Source: Pachyseris speciosa
Taxonomy: Eukaryota > Cnidaria > Anthozoa > Scleractinia > Pachyseridae
NCBI GenBank assembly: GCA_016490735.1
Contig: JAEMWC010000009.1
Location: 2,438,501 to 2,502,500, forward strand
Length of the DNA stretch: 64,000 nt
Direction: 5' to 3'
A program made the position numbers and the translations under genes. The notes below the pieces were generated by a model. That model saw only the letters and a program-made list of their open reading frames with translations. It ran no database searches and was not told the DNA's origin. Shown here piece after piece: positions 33,741-43,689 of this stretch (its first letter is position 1; each line of letters opens with the position of its first letter).

Positions 33741-33783
33741 GTTTTTCTTCTTCTTCTTCTTCTTCTTCTTCTTCTTCTTCTTC

Positions 33784-33858
<75 letters not shown>
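33741..33858. repeat. (TTC)n(ATC)n(ATT)n microsatellite
   Basis: Three adjoining trinucleotide tracts. The poly-Phe/poly-Ile and poly-Met/poly-Lys frames are artefacts. Confidence 0.95.
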
Positions 33859-34296
33859 GTTATTACCTTACAAGAGCATGCTCAATCAATACAAAGACTA
33901 GTATGGAATTAAAAAGCTTCAGAACAACACCTCATGTCTTGAGTTCAGCCTGCGGACACCCGATAGTCTGACTTCTTTAGTTTAAGGTTTAGGCAGGCGA
34001 AATGAATGTCACACAAAACTTTTGAACTGTTGGCAAACAAAAATATATAGTTTGCACTATACAGTGTAACCTGGACTCTGCAGTGTCCGCAAAGCCAGGT
34101 TAGCTTTGTATTAGCTAGAGTGTGTCACTCGGGTCAAAGAAAAGTGTCCATCGTCTGTATTAAGCTGGCTAAAGAACAGGATGTATATGAGTTTTTCCGC
34201 TGAAAATGGGAATACTGATATTAATAAATTCTATTAAAGATAATTCATCAATCACGCCATGGAATCGAAAAATAAAACAATTCTCCGGAGTCATAC

Positions 34297-34312
34297 AACC
34301 GTGAGGGCCTGG
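34297..34312 (+). promoter_or_regulatory. Conserved upstream motif of kelch gene 4
   Basis: AACCGTGAGGGCCTGG, 163 bases before the ATG. About 70 bases further up, ATAAATTCTATTAAAGATAA and CCATGGAATCGAAAAATAAA are shared with the broken copy (8098-8155) and gene 5 (43202-43256), so the subtype B promoter region is conserved over at least 200 bases. Confidence 0.45.
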
Positions 34313-34459
34313 GCAAAAATAAACACTTGCCAGAGAATGGAACTGATTTGGTTTCCAGTCCGGGCCTCTCTTGGTTGATCGAGCTAACCCAAGCAATAGA
34401 GTTGGATTCGAACTTACTGTTGTTGCATTCTAACAGAAGTAAGGCTGTTATCCTTGAGA

Positions 34460-36169
34460 ATGGTAGATTTCGAACCGATCTGTGAAACCGAACAAACTTC
34501 ATTTTGTGTGGAGATTCTGAAGCGATTGAACATGCAACGAGGACAAGGTTATTTGTGCGACATAACCTTGGTGGCGAAAGAAGGGAAGGAATTCGAAGCT
34601 CATAGAAATGTGCTTTCGGCGGCGACTCCGTACTTTGCAATGCTTTTTCGGAGTGAGATGAGAGAAATGGAAGAAGGGGTGATCCGGTTTGAGGAGATTT
34701 CAGCTTCGATTCTCGAACACGTTTTGGAGTTCATCTACACTGGCAATATCAAGATAGATGATGAACGAAAAGCGAAGGATCTGATCATCACAGCCGATTA
34801 TTTATTTCTTGCATGTTTGAAAACCATCCCGACACGATATCTACAGGATCGGCTTACAATCTTTAATTGCGTCTCGACATTTTACTTCGCTGAGAAATAC
34901 CAGTGTGAGGAACTTGTTGCTAAAAGTAAGACGTTAATTCTCGAGAACTTCGCTTCTGTAGCAGAATCAGAGGAATTCCTAAACTTGGAAGCCGAAGAGG
35001 TTTGTAGTTGGATTTCAAGTGATGAGATCTGTGTTGCAGCTGAAGAAGATGTCTTGAAAATCATACAAAAGTGGATTGAACAAAATGAAAGCGATCGAAA
35101 GGCGAAGTTTGAGGAATTGTTTTCTCACGTTCGACTGGTTTTCCTATCGTGTGACTCTTTGCTGGATGTCGTGACGCACAGCTTAGTAAGAGAAAACCAT
35201 AGCTGTTTAGCAAAAGCGTTGGACGCTATAACGGAAGTCAGTGGTGGAAGTGAAGACGCTCTCGTGCAGTCACCAAGAAGAAGATTCGGAACTGATGCCA
35301 TTGTAACTTGTGGAGGTAAACACGCCATGTGTTATCTTCCTCAGAGAGACGAGTGGAAATTTTTATCAGACAGCTTGGAAGATCAAAACCTTTACTTGCA
35401 GATGATAATTTTCCGTGACCAGTTGTTTACTTTTAGGAGATATAGCATCGAACGTTATGATCCTTGTTTGAACGAGTGGTTTTCTATGCAGCATCTGTGT
35501 CTTTCTTCTTATTCAGAGCGGGTGGCAGTTGTTGGAGGGCATATTTATGCCGTAGGTGTTGATAGGAGAACTGAAATGTCCACAATTAAAAGATACAATG
35601 CAGGGTCGTCGTCATGGGAGAGTATTCTCACTTCTCACGAGGTATGCAGGTTTGACTGTTGTGTTGTTGGTGCTGATAACTGTTTGTATGTGTTGGGTGG
35701 GAAACCGTTACGAGTGTTTGATGACTGTGTGACAAAGGCTGAGCGATTTGACACTATGCAAAATAAATGGGAACATATTGCAGACATGCAGGAAGCCAGA
35801 GGCGGTGCCTTTGGTGTGGCGATACGGGAGAAGATTTTTGTGGCTGGAGGGAGAAGGAGTGTCTTCATTGGGGGAAGTGATCTCCAAACATGTGAGGTTT
35901 ACAGTATCTCCACAAATGAATGGCAGTTTATTGGAAGCTTGAATGTTCCACGTTTGAGGGGTAGCATGGTGTGTGCTAATGGAACATTGTATGTGTTGGG
36001 GGGTTTACAATCTGGGTCACCCGTGTACACAGTTGAATGTTATGATCCCACAGCTAAAGAGTGGACCCAACAGACCTCTATACCAGTGGACATGATCCAA
36101 GGAGTCACGAAACCTTCATTTAAAGGCTGTGTGTTGAAATTCCCCAAGGCAATGCTTGATAAACTGTAA
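34460..36169 (+). CDS. Kelch-like BTB-BACK-Kelch protein, copy 4 (subtype B)
   Basis: 569 residues, single exon, ATG at 34460 (an in-frame TTG six bases earlier is ignored). BTB begins near LCDITLVAKEGKEFEAHRNV; BACK has TIFNCVSTFYFAEKYQC and HVRLVFLSCDSLLDVVTH. The propeller differs from the other copies in its loops: FRRYSIERYDPCLNEW in blade 2, an enlarged loop IFVAGGRRSVFIGGSDLQ in blade 5, and a shorter one, LYVLGGLQSGSPVYTVEC, in blade 6. The C-terminus stops at AMLDKL: compared with genes 1 and 3 a deletion of about 60 bases removes the last six or so codons, the old stop and early 3' flank. The propeller itself is complete. Predicted Cul3 adaptor; substrate unknown. Confidence 0.9.
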   Translation: MVDFEPICETEQTSFCVEILKRLNMQRGQGYLCDITLVAKEGKEFEAHRNVLSAATPYFAMLFRSEMREMEEGVIRFEEISASILEHVLEFIYTGNIKIDDERKAKDLIITADYLFLACLKTIPTRYLQDRLTIFNCVSTFYFAEKYQCEELVAKSKTLILENFASVAESEEFLNLEAEEVCSWISSDEICVAAEEDVLKIIQKWIEQNESDRKAKFEELFSHVRLVFLSCDSLLDVVTHSLVRENHSCLAKALDAITEVSGGSEDALVQSPRRRFGTDAIVTCGGKHAMCYLPQRDEWKFLSDSLEDQNLYLQMIIFRDQLFTFRRYSIERYDPCLNEWFSMQHLCLSSYSERVAVVGGHIYAVGVDRRTEMSTIKRYNAGSSSWESILTSHEVCRFDCCVVGADNCLYVLGGKPLRVFDDCVTKAERFDTMQNKWEHIADMQEARGGAFGVAIREKIFVAGGRRSVFIGGSDLQTCEVYSISTNEWQFIGSLNVPRLRGSMVCANGTLYVLGGLQSGSPVYTVECYDPTAKEWTQQTSIPVDMIQGVTKPSFKGCVLKFPKAMLDKL

Positions 36170-37659
36170 GACTCTTGAAACTGGCTCAGTAGTATTGAAA
36201 ACTCATCACTTTTGCCGGAAGAAAGAAACTTTAGAATGCAAAAGAGACGTGTACCACACTTTAACAGTCAGTGAAAGGGAGATGTGGGTTGGAGAAACTA
36301 GCCTAACTACTATCACTGTAACTTTTACAGGGAAGAGTTTCTGTTATCTTTTTCCAAGCGAAAATACTTTGAATTGACAATATGTGGGAAGTCACTTGAC
36401 CAGAACAGAAAAAAGAAAGCCTAAACCTAAAAGGGGGTTACTTAAGCGTGACACGTTAACGAAGACTTTAATTAAACGTTATTCGTGAACTGTCATGTTT
36501 TGCGTGACCCGTAATTGAGATACTACATAAACCATTTTTGTCTCGTATTTCGTATCTGTGAGACGTCTGTTTCTCCTGTGACGCCAATGACGACATCTCT
36601 TAATGAACTCTTCGCAGACCCTTCATCTGTCAACTCACACAAGGTAACTGAAAACCAGTTGTCTGCGACTTCTGCAGCGGATCGGACCTCGAGTACAGCG
36701 ATTCAAGCGATTCTGACACTGAAATCGACCAAGAATGTGCATGGAATTTGTCGTTCTTGAGAACTACTCATTCTGGGAGGAGCATCACAATTAAGGACGG
36801 TGCCTCCTAATACGAAGATAGTTTTTCGCGGATTATCACTATGCTAAAATGTAGATGTCGGTAAGGGCTAACGAAAATTGAAAAGAAAACTGGGGGTAAC
36901 CGTGCATTTTTCAGAGATAATTAAGTCCAAAGCTGCAAAAAATAGAGACAGTATTTTTTTCGCAAAAATTCCTGTTTACATATACCAAGGCAACAACAAA
37001 CCACAAGCTTTGAAACACATAACAACTGGTGATATAAAAACTACTTTTTATGTGATATTTATTACAAAATCATTGCATTGGAGGCATTTTTGGCCCTGAC
37101 TGCTCCCTTTTAGTTGAGCAAAAACACAGGCTAAATATATTTTGCGAACTACGAAAAAATTACCATGTGTTGAGTAGGCTTACCACTTTCGTTTTGTGAG
37201 GTAAAAAGTTGGGGTCACCATGCGTTTTTTAGAGCTAAATAGGTTATTTTCTACTTTTAAGGCGCTGTTTTGGGGGCTTGAGACAGTTTTTACTCTACCC
37301 CCTCCCTAGTAAGTGAAATATTTGCATGTTTTTTCCTTGGGCATGCTGGGATATCCGGTATGGCGACACGTGCTGGAAATAAAAGTTTTCTTGATTCTTC
37401 GGGAATTAGAGGACATTTTTTCAATGAAGATGGCTTTGAATGCTAAGAGCAAATTCGAAGACGTTTTGAGATGTGCATTTTGCGTAAATTTCAAAGTTTT
37501 TTCCAGTATAACTTGCCCTTTTAGGCTCTGGCGAAGTGGAAGACAAACACGTACGTAAGATCACGTTTTGTAGTTTTGTCAATTAGTTTCGCAGTTGTTT
37601 CTTGCGGTTGTATTATCTTTCTGGAAGGAATTTTGAAATGAATAAAAACTACGCAGTTT
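36170..37659. other. 3' flank of gene 4 and intergenic DNA
   Basis: The first 250 bases are shared kelch flank (GGGAAGTCACTTGACCAGAA). The rest is single-copy looking; a frame near 36580-36700 has an acidic stretch in the alternative reading (CDFCSGSDLEYSDSSDSDTE) but no supportable gene. Two loosely similar phrases near 36890 and 37210 (GGGTAACCGTGCATTTTTCA; GGGTCACCATGCGTTTTTTA) suggest an old repeat. Confidence 0.4.
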
Positions 37660-39400
37660 GACAGACAGACAAACAGACAGACAGACACCTTTATTTAGTT
37701 ATAAAGCTCAGGGTAGTCCCTTCAGGAGCTAAAAAGCAACCTGCTATCAACAGGAGCGCTGAGCACTAAAATACACTATTTACATGGAAAAAATTTATAA
37801 AAGGTACAACAACGTCAATATAATCAAACTAATTACAATATGAATAAACTATAAAAACTATATAAAATGTATTAATAACTACAATGAACCATATATAGAT
37901 TGATACATTAATTCTTAAGACATAAGGAAATATCATTAAAAACTACGCATCCATAATAATAAAACGATCTCTTTGCGACTTCAGTTCTTACGGCAGATAG
38001 ATGAAGCAGATCACGTTGTCTAGTCGCGCGCGAGTGAATCTTGTTGTTAAAAGTAAAGTAGCCATCAAAATATTGAGGGCAACGCCCTTCAATACACTTC
38101 TTTACCAGCTAAAAAACATGTTCACGACGTCTTTCTGCAAGCGCCGGCCACTTGAGAATGTCCATTGCAGGGCTACTGCGAGACGTTTTGGCAACAATTC
38201 TACCTGCTCTCTTCTGCAATGCCTCTAAGGCCTGACTATTTCCCTTACCGCAGCAACCCCACAGAGTATCACAGTACTCGAGAATTGGTCTAATTAACGA
38301 GATTTCGCAGGTAGTCCGTAAACCACTCGTGCTCAGGGCCACTAATTCCCACTGTTGTTAATTTATCCAGCAACAAACCATGGTCTACAGTATCAAATGC
38401 TTTTCGCAAATCGATAAACACAGCTCCTGTCAGCTGACCTTGATCTATGCCTCTGCGAATGGTATCAGCAAAGCTGAGAGCTGCAAACTCAGTCGAATGA
38501 CATTTACGAAAACTACATTGATACGTACTCAAAATATTATGCTGCTGCAGATGGTGGTATAGCTGCCTATGTACGGCCCCTTCCAAGATTTTGGAAAGCA
38601 CGGGGAGTATAGAAATCGGACGGTAGTTATCCATATCCTCAGCCTTACCTTTCTTGAACAAAGGAACAACTCGAGCAGCCTTCCAGTCATCAGGAACCCG
38701 ACCAGACTGCAACGAGGCGTTTAAGATGATAGTTAAGGGTTTGGCAACAGTATCCGCCGCGTCTTTCAAAAGTCGAGCAGGGATGTTATCTAAACCTACA
38801 GCCTTTCCCGCTTTGAGACGACGCAGTTGAGCCCGCATGAACGCCACGGAAACTGCTTCAAACCTAAACGGCGGGTTCCGATGAGTAAAAGCCGAGAGTT
38901 GTCGTAGGTTGGGGACACCGGAAAAGTTTAAAACGCTCATTAAACAAGTTGCCGCGCTAGCGAAAAACTTGTTAAAAGCATTTGCTATACACCGCTTATC
39001 AGACGTCACAGATCCATTGACACTAATATTAGGGGAAGTCGCTCTTTTCTCTCCGGGCAGAATCTTTTTCATGGTTTTCCAAAATGTTTTAGGATCGCCA
39101 CCACTCTCATCAATAAGACGTCTATTGTAAGCCGCTTTCGCCTTCTTGATGTCGCTCGTGACGCGATTTCTAAAGCATCGATACCTCGCCCAGTCCTCCG
39201 AGTGATTTGCTGTTCTGGCTTTCCGGAGAAAATAATCACGCTGGCCATTTTTACTTTAATGCTTCTATTTAGCCAAGGACAATTGTCCATGCCACGCACA
39301 CGCTTCTGTATCACAGGCGCGTGGCGATCAGCAACCATGACAAATGCTCTCTTGAAATCAGCCCAAAGAGATCAGCCCAAAGAGAGCCAGTATTCGTGAT
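37660..39400 (-). pseudogene. CR1/L2-like LINE relic with internal deletion
   Basis: Reading right to left: the endonuclease-RT linker in shifted frames (DNCPWLNRSIKVKM, then ALEIASRATSRRRKRL), then an open frame 38290-39072 with TSDKRCIANAFNKFF, the RT fingers/palm motifs DNYRPISILPVLSKILEGAV and AVFIDLRKAFDTVDH (catalytic Asp of motif A). The frame then jumps at about 38330 to the extreme C-terminus in another frame (LIRPILEYCDTLWG, AGRIVAKTSRSSPAMDILKW). The segment with the second catalytic motif (xxDD) is deleted, so the element is dead. The 3' end, near 37660-37690, carries a GTCT/CAGA simple repeat tail. Confidence 0.85.
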
Positions 39401-39644
39401 TCCCTGCTTCTGATTTTCGCAGTCCGTTATCCAGGCCAATTAAGTTCAAGCTTTTCATCAGTTACGAAGGTAAGACATCGTGTTATGTTATACAGTTACG
39501 TTCGATGAAAACATCTTTCCTTTTTATTATTGTTGAAACAGCAATAAAATAAAAGAATAAAACCGAAACGGATTTATCCGAGAATTATCCGAAAATTATC
39601 CGTGACGCGTGAAAAGTCCCAATATTTTTACGTGAATGCATTCT

Positions 39645-40235
39645 GCAGAGGGGTATAGGGGACCCTCCTTGTTATCTTCTCGAGATTTCATGCAATCCAC
39701 AAAAGCCATCATAGTTTGGTAGTGCATAACCCCACAAATATCTGAGAATTTTTGGGCGATTTTTAGAGTGGTTATAAAGAGGGAGAAAAGTGGCGAGGGG
39801 GGGAGGAGGGGAGAGTGTTTTAAGGAAAGATGAGACAAATGCAAATAGTAAATTGATTAAAAATTAAATTTGCAGGTTAAAAATTAATGGAAAAACACCA
39901 AACAGTTCGTCCTCAACCTGACATGCACCCGTGTTGCAGTGGACTATCCTAGTGTTTCTGTATGCCTTATTTTCCCTTTTTAATGTCTTCGTCAAATCAC
40001 TTCTTATTTCATCAACATCCAGGTATAACACCCCCTTAATATAACAATGGAAAAAAAAAGATGATTCTTGCAAAATGACTCCCCAGTCTCTGCTTCCCAC
40101 TACCCCCTCACGGGCCTGAGTTAAGGGGAACAGGGTCTCTGCAGAGTCCCACTCTCATTGTTCCACCTGCACGAGGGAGCTTCGGGACGTGTATGATGCG
40201 AATAACTCTATATAATAGTTGAAAAGCACTTTGCT
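39645..40235. repeat. Dispersed repeat, second copy of 15395-16065
   Basis: Shared phrases: CTCCTTGTTATCTTCTC, GGTAGTGCATAACCCC, CGTCCTCAACCTGACATGCA, and CCCACTACCCCCTCACGGG. The tandem pair present at 15842-15940 is single here. It has no coding capacity. Confidence 0.75.
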
Positions 40236-40239
40236 AGGA

Positions 40240-41665
40240 AGGTATATCTATGAAAAAATGCAATCCTGAAAGCTGAATGGCAAAAAGCCGTTTCAGGTAT
40301 CATGCAGAGAGTCAAAATACAGAAAGGCATAACGGTAAAAAGTATCACGCAAATAGAACTAAAAGCTGTAGAAACGCATATTTAAGTACCTTATGGTGTT
40401 TGAAGTCCGTTTAAAGTGATGTTTTGGTTAGAGGAATTTGGTCTGTTCGAATTCCTTGGCTGAAACTTTAATTGCCCAAAAATGTTACATTTTAACGTTC
40501 AGTGCACGGGTTAAAGGTCGCAGGGGGGAGGGGCTAATCTTACTTCTGTATTGTGGCTATGGGATGCTACTAACCAAACCTTGCTTGCACAGATAAGCTT
40601 TTGATTGATGCTTTTGCAGAACAAAATTTGTTCAGAACAGGAAAAAGACGCCTTCAACTAGAGGGCTTACATTTTGGATATCTATTTCTTAAAATTCGCA
40701 TTATTGAAGAAGTTATGGCGTCAAAAGTATTATAGTATTTATCTGTGGCTTTCTTTACAGTATTTGTGTTGAATGATATATGAAACGAATCATATATGAA
40801 CTGCGGAAATGAAATCAAATGAAGAATGATCCTCGCAGTTGTGAATGCAACTTATGCAGTTGCGAAAAGAAGCCTGAAAAAAATTCAGGACTTCAACGGG
40901 GTTTGAACCCGTGACCTTGCGATTACCGGTGCGATGCTCTAACCAACTGAGCTATGAAGTCACTGACGTTGGGAGCAGGTCAGTTGTGGGTTCATATGTT
41001 CCCGTGAAAGAAATGAGTGTGAATGATATATGAAACGAATCATATATGAACTGCGGAAATGAAATCAAATGAGGAATGATCCTCGCAGTTGTGAACGCAA
41101 CTTATGCAGTTGCGAAAAGAAGCCTAAAAAAAAAAATCGGGACTTCAACGGGGTTTGAACCCGTGACCAGGCTTCTTTTGGCAGCTGCATAACTTGCGTT
41201 CACAACTGCGAGGATCATTCTTCATTTGAGTATTTATGTTATTTGCCATAACAATTATTGTTCGCGTAATGTTTTAAAATTACCGATTCGCGAAAATAAT
41301 TGGCTCGCTACAATCCTCATCATCTCTCATAGGGGGGCTGACACAATTCACCTTATATTTATTGCCTTTTCCCTCCCCCCCTTCTCCTGACCTCCCACCC
41401 CCACCCTTGGCAATGGTGAGTTGAAACAGAGAGTGAAAGTTAGTATTAATAAAGAATTCAACAGAGGAGCGGTGAGGTTGGGGGAACGAGCACGTGTCCG
41501 TCTCTGTTGTATCTTAAGTTAGTTAACGCTTTTGTTGAATCCGCTTGTGCGTACAAGTTTTTTTTTTTTGAATAACGTTTTCCTGGTCTTCCAGGTAGCG
41601 GGACAAAGAATTTATCGTATTATTGCGTTGACCAACATTACGTCCTCTCTGACCGTCTGAGATTG
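40240..41665. repeat. Orphan kelch 3' flank (no gene attached)
   Basis: From 40355 to 41665 the sequence follows the flank of gene 3 (19500-20440) closely, interrupted by a SINE insertion, but there is no kelch gene upstream, only a dispersed repeat. Either the gene was deleted or the flank was copied alone. It joins the segmental duplicate at 41665. Confidence 0.75.
40759..41240 (-). mobile_element. Composite SINE insertion with 12-bp target duplication
   Basis: AGTATTTGTGTT (40759-40770) and AGTATTTATGTT (41229-41240) flank the insert; the empty site AGTATTTATGTT exists in the gene 3 flank near 20000. The insert holds a minus-strand tRNA-like body (40889-40961, GACTTCATAGCTCAGTTGGT on that strand), then a second minus copy broken after CGGGTTCAAAC (41141-41168), then an inverted tail (AGGCTTCTTTTGGCAGC onward). 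So a partly inverted dimer was inserted as one unit. Confidence 0.75.
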
Positions 41666-42249
41666 AATTAATAGTGCTAATTGAACAAAAGAAAACAATC
41701 ATTTAAGCTATCTTAAGAAGATGAGTTAACAAAAATGCAGGAGGCATAGACCGAAACCTGGCGAATATGCTCATTCATTGCGCAAGCTCATTCACGAGCA
41801 AAAGTGCGGGTTGATTTCTTGTCAGTCATTCTGATCTTCGTTTAAATTTGAATATATTTGCAAAACCGCTTCAGAGCTGCTAGCTGAGCGGGGTAGTTGT
41901 GGTGTGAACTATTACTAGCTGTACATTATACGAAAAGCAAGAAAAAGAAAAGGCCGGGATCTGACATTTCGATCTCCACTGATTAAAACCCCTCTGGAGT
42001 CAGAGATTGAACACTATTTGTGTTCGATTTGATCATTAGCTAGTTTTAACAAAACAGGGCAACATATGTTCTTGAAGTCGTAAAACATAGATTGATTTGT
42101 CATTCATATCTATAAAGTAAGTGAACAGCTCAAATTTTTTTCTAAGTGCAAGTCATCTATTGCTTGCTATCTAGAATCTAGAAAGTGTTTGTAATTCAAC
42201 TAACTGTATGTCATTCACAATAACGATAACTGAAATTCCTATTGAATTT

Positions 42250-42960
42250 TTTTGCTCGGAACTGCTTACCATCCACAGAATTCACCACCCAAAGGCAAAC
42301 GTGAATAGGATTTACCTCCGTAGGAGAGTTGGGGGAAGAGGCCTCAACCACCAGAAACCGCATACAAAGCAACTACGATAGGCCGACAGGAAACATACCT
42401 GACAAACACTGATGCTACTCTGCTCCCATTAGTGCTTCAAGATGAGACCGAGAAGAAGTTGTATCCCGTCCAAAAAGAGGCAGAGAGATTTAGAACAGAA
42501 TATGAAATATTAACCTCGATAGGGCAGCAAAGGACCCAATTAATAAATTAATATTTTACGAAGAGAGTAAAAAGAACTGAGGCAAAGCAACAGGTCCAAG
42601 GTATAGAAATGAAGCAGTGGGAAGATAAAGAAGTTGAGATATTACAAAAGAATAAGAGAAGCAGACGATGACGAGTTCAAAACCAACAAGTGTGTCAGAA
42701 ATACAGGAATGAAACTGAGACAGAGGAACTGATAATTACAGCCCAGGACCAAAGTCTCCCTACAAAGTCTTATTATGCAAGAATTGTCAAGGATGACACC
42801 AGTCCACTCTGCAGAATGTGCAACAAGAAGCACAAAGACACGGTAGATCATATCGTATCCGGTTGTCCCGAACTCGGAAAAACTGACTACCTCGAGAGGT
42901 ACAATACGGCAGCTGCATACATCCATTGGAAGGCATGCCAGCATTACAATATCGACTGAA
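42250..42960 (+). pseudogene. R2/NeSL-like LINE relic, second copy
   Basis: Same family as 31190-32125. The best part (42690-42959) is open for 89 codons: LPTKSYYARIVKDDTSPL, then the zinc knuckle CRMCNKKHKDTVDHIVSGC (C-x2-C-x8-H-x4-C), then DYLERYNTAAAYIHWKACQH. It stops where the other copy goes on into the nuclease region. Upstream readings (NRIYLRRRVGGRGLN) match the RT-distal part but are broken. Confidence 0.7.
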
Positions 42961-43572
42961 GTCACGAAGAGGTGGTATGAACGCATAACCCTTATGCAGT
43001 GTACTTATATTAAGCCAGGTTGACTTTGTATGACAGCGTGTCACTCGGGTGAAAGAAAAGTGTCCGTTATCCGTATTAAGCGCGCTAATGTAAGACTGAG
43101 AAAAGACATGAGCTTTACGTCGGAACAAAGAATATTGTCCGTGTAAGCGGGTGTCCGTAACGCATGGTTCTACTGAGAAACATTTGGGGATAACTCGTAT
43201 CAATAAATTCGATTGAAAATAATCGAACAGTTATGCCATGGAATAGAAAAACTAAAGCCTTCTTCTTGTACCACAGAAACTGACAAGTTTATTAGAAAGT
43301 CTCCGGAGTTCCCATTTTCATCAGATATCACACATAGAAATAGAGAGCGAGTAATCTAATTGTTTTAGTATAAATCTACTAGTCTTTCAAAAACTAAACA
43401 ATTAAACTATCTAAATCCTTCTCACAGACACTTCGAAAACGCGAAGCCATTTTGTTAACAACCGCTACTCACTATCTATCACAGAATGGATAGCGAGTAG
43501 CGTAGCCAATCAGAGAACGGCATTCGTGATAATGCTTTGTAAAGAAATTGGGGGTGAGCTGCAACATATTAT
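42961..43572. other. Upstream region of kelch gene 5
   Basis: It shares GTGTCACTCGGGTGAAAGAA and the CCGTATTAAGC phrase with 34120-34165, and CCATGGAATAGAAAAACTAA with the upstream DNA of the other B copies. A short hairpin (CGCTACTCACTATCTAT and complement, 43472-43506) precedes a phrase also found at 52100 (GCGTAGCCA-TCAGAGAACG). No gene. Confidence 0.55.
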
Positions 43573-43588
43573 AACCGTGAGGGACTGG
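43573..43588 (+). promoter_or_regulatory. Conserved upstream motif of kelch gene 5
   Basis: AACCGTGAGGGACTGG (one difference from the consensus), 117 bases before the ATG at 43690. GGCTGTTATCCTTGA just before the start codon is shared with gene 4. Confidence 0.45.
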
Positions 43589-43689
43589 GGAAAGTGGTTT
43601 GACTTCGTTGTTGATCGAACCAAACCAGGCAATAAGAGTACGAGCTTACTTTGTAGTAGTCCAAAAGAAATAAGGCTGTTATCCTTGAC

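Noticed and set aside
33633..33912. Poly-Met/Lys and poly-Phe/Ile proteins
   Set aside because: They are translations of trinucleotide microsatellites.
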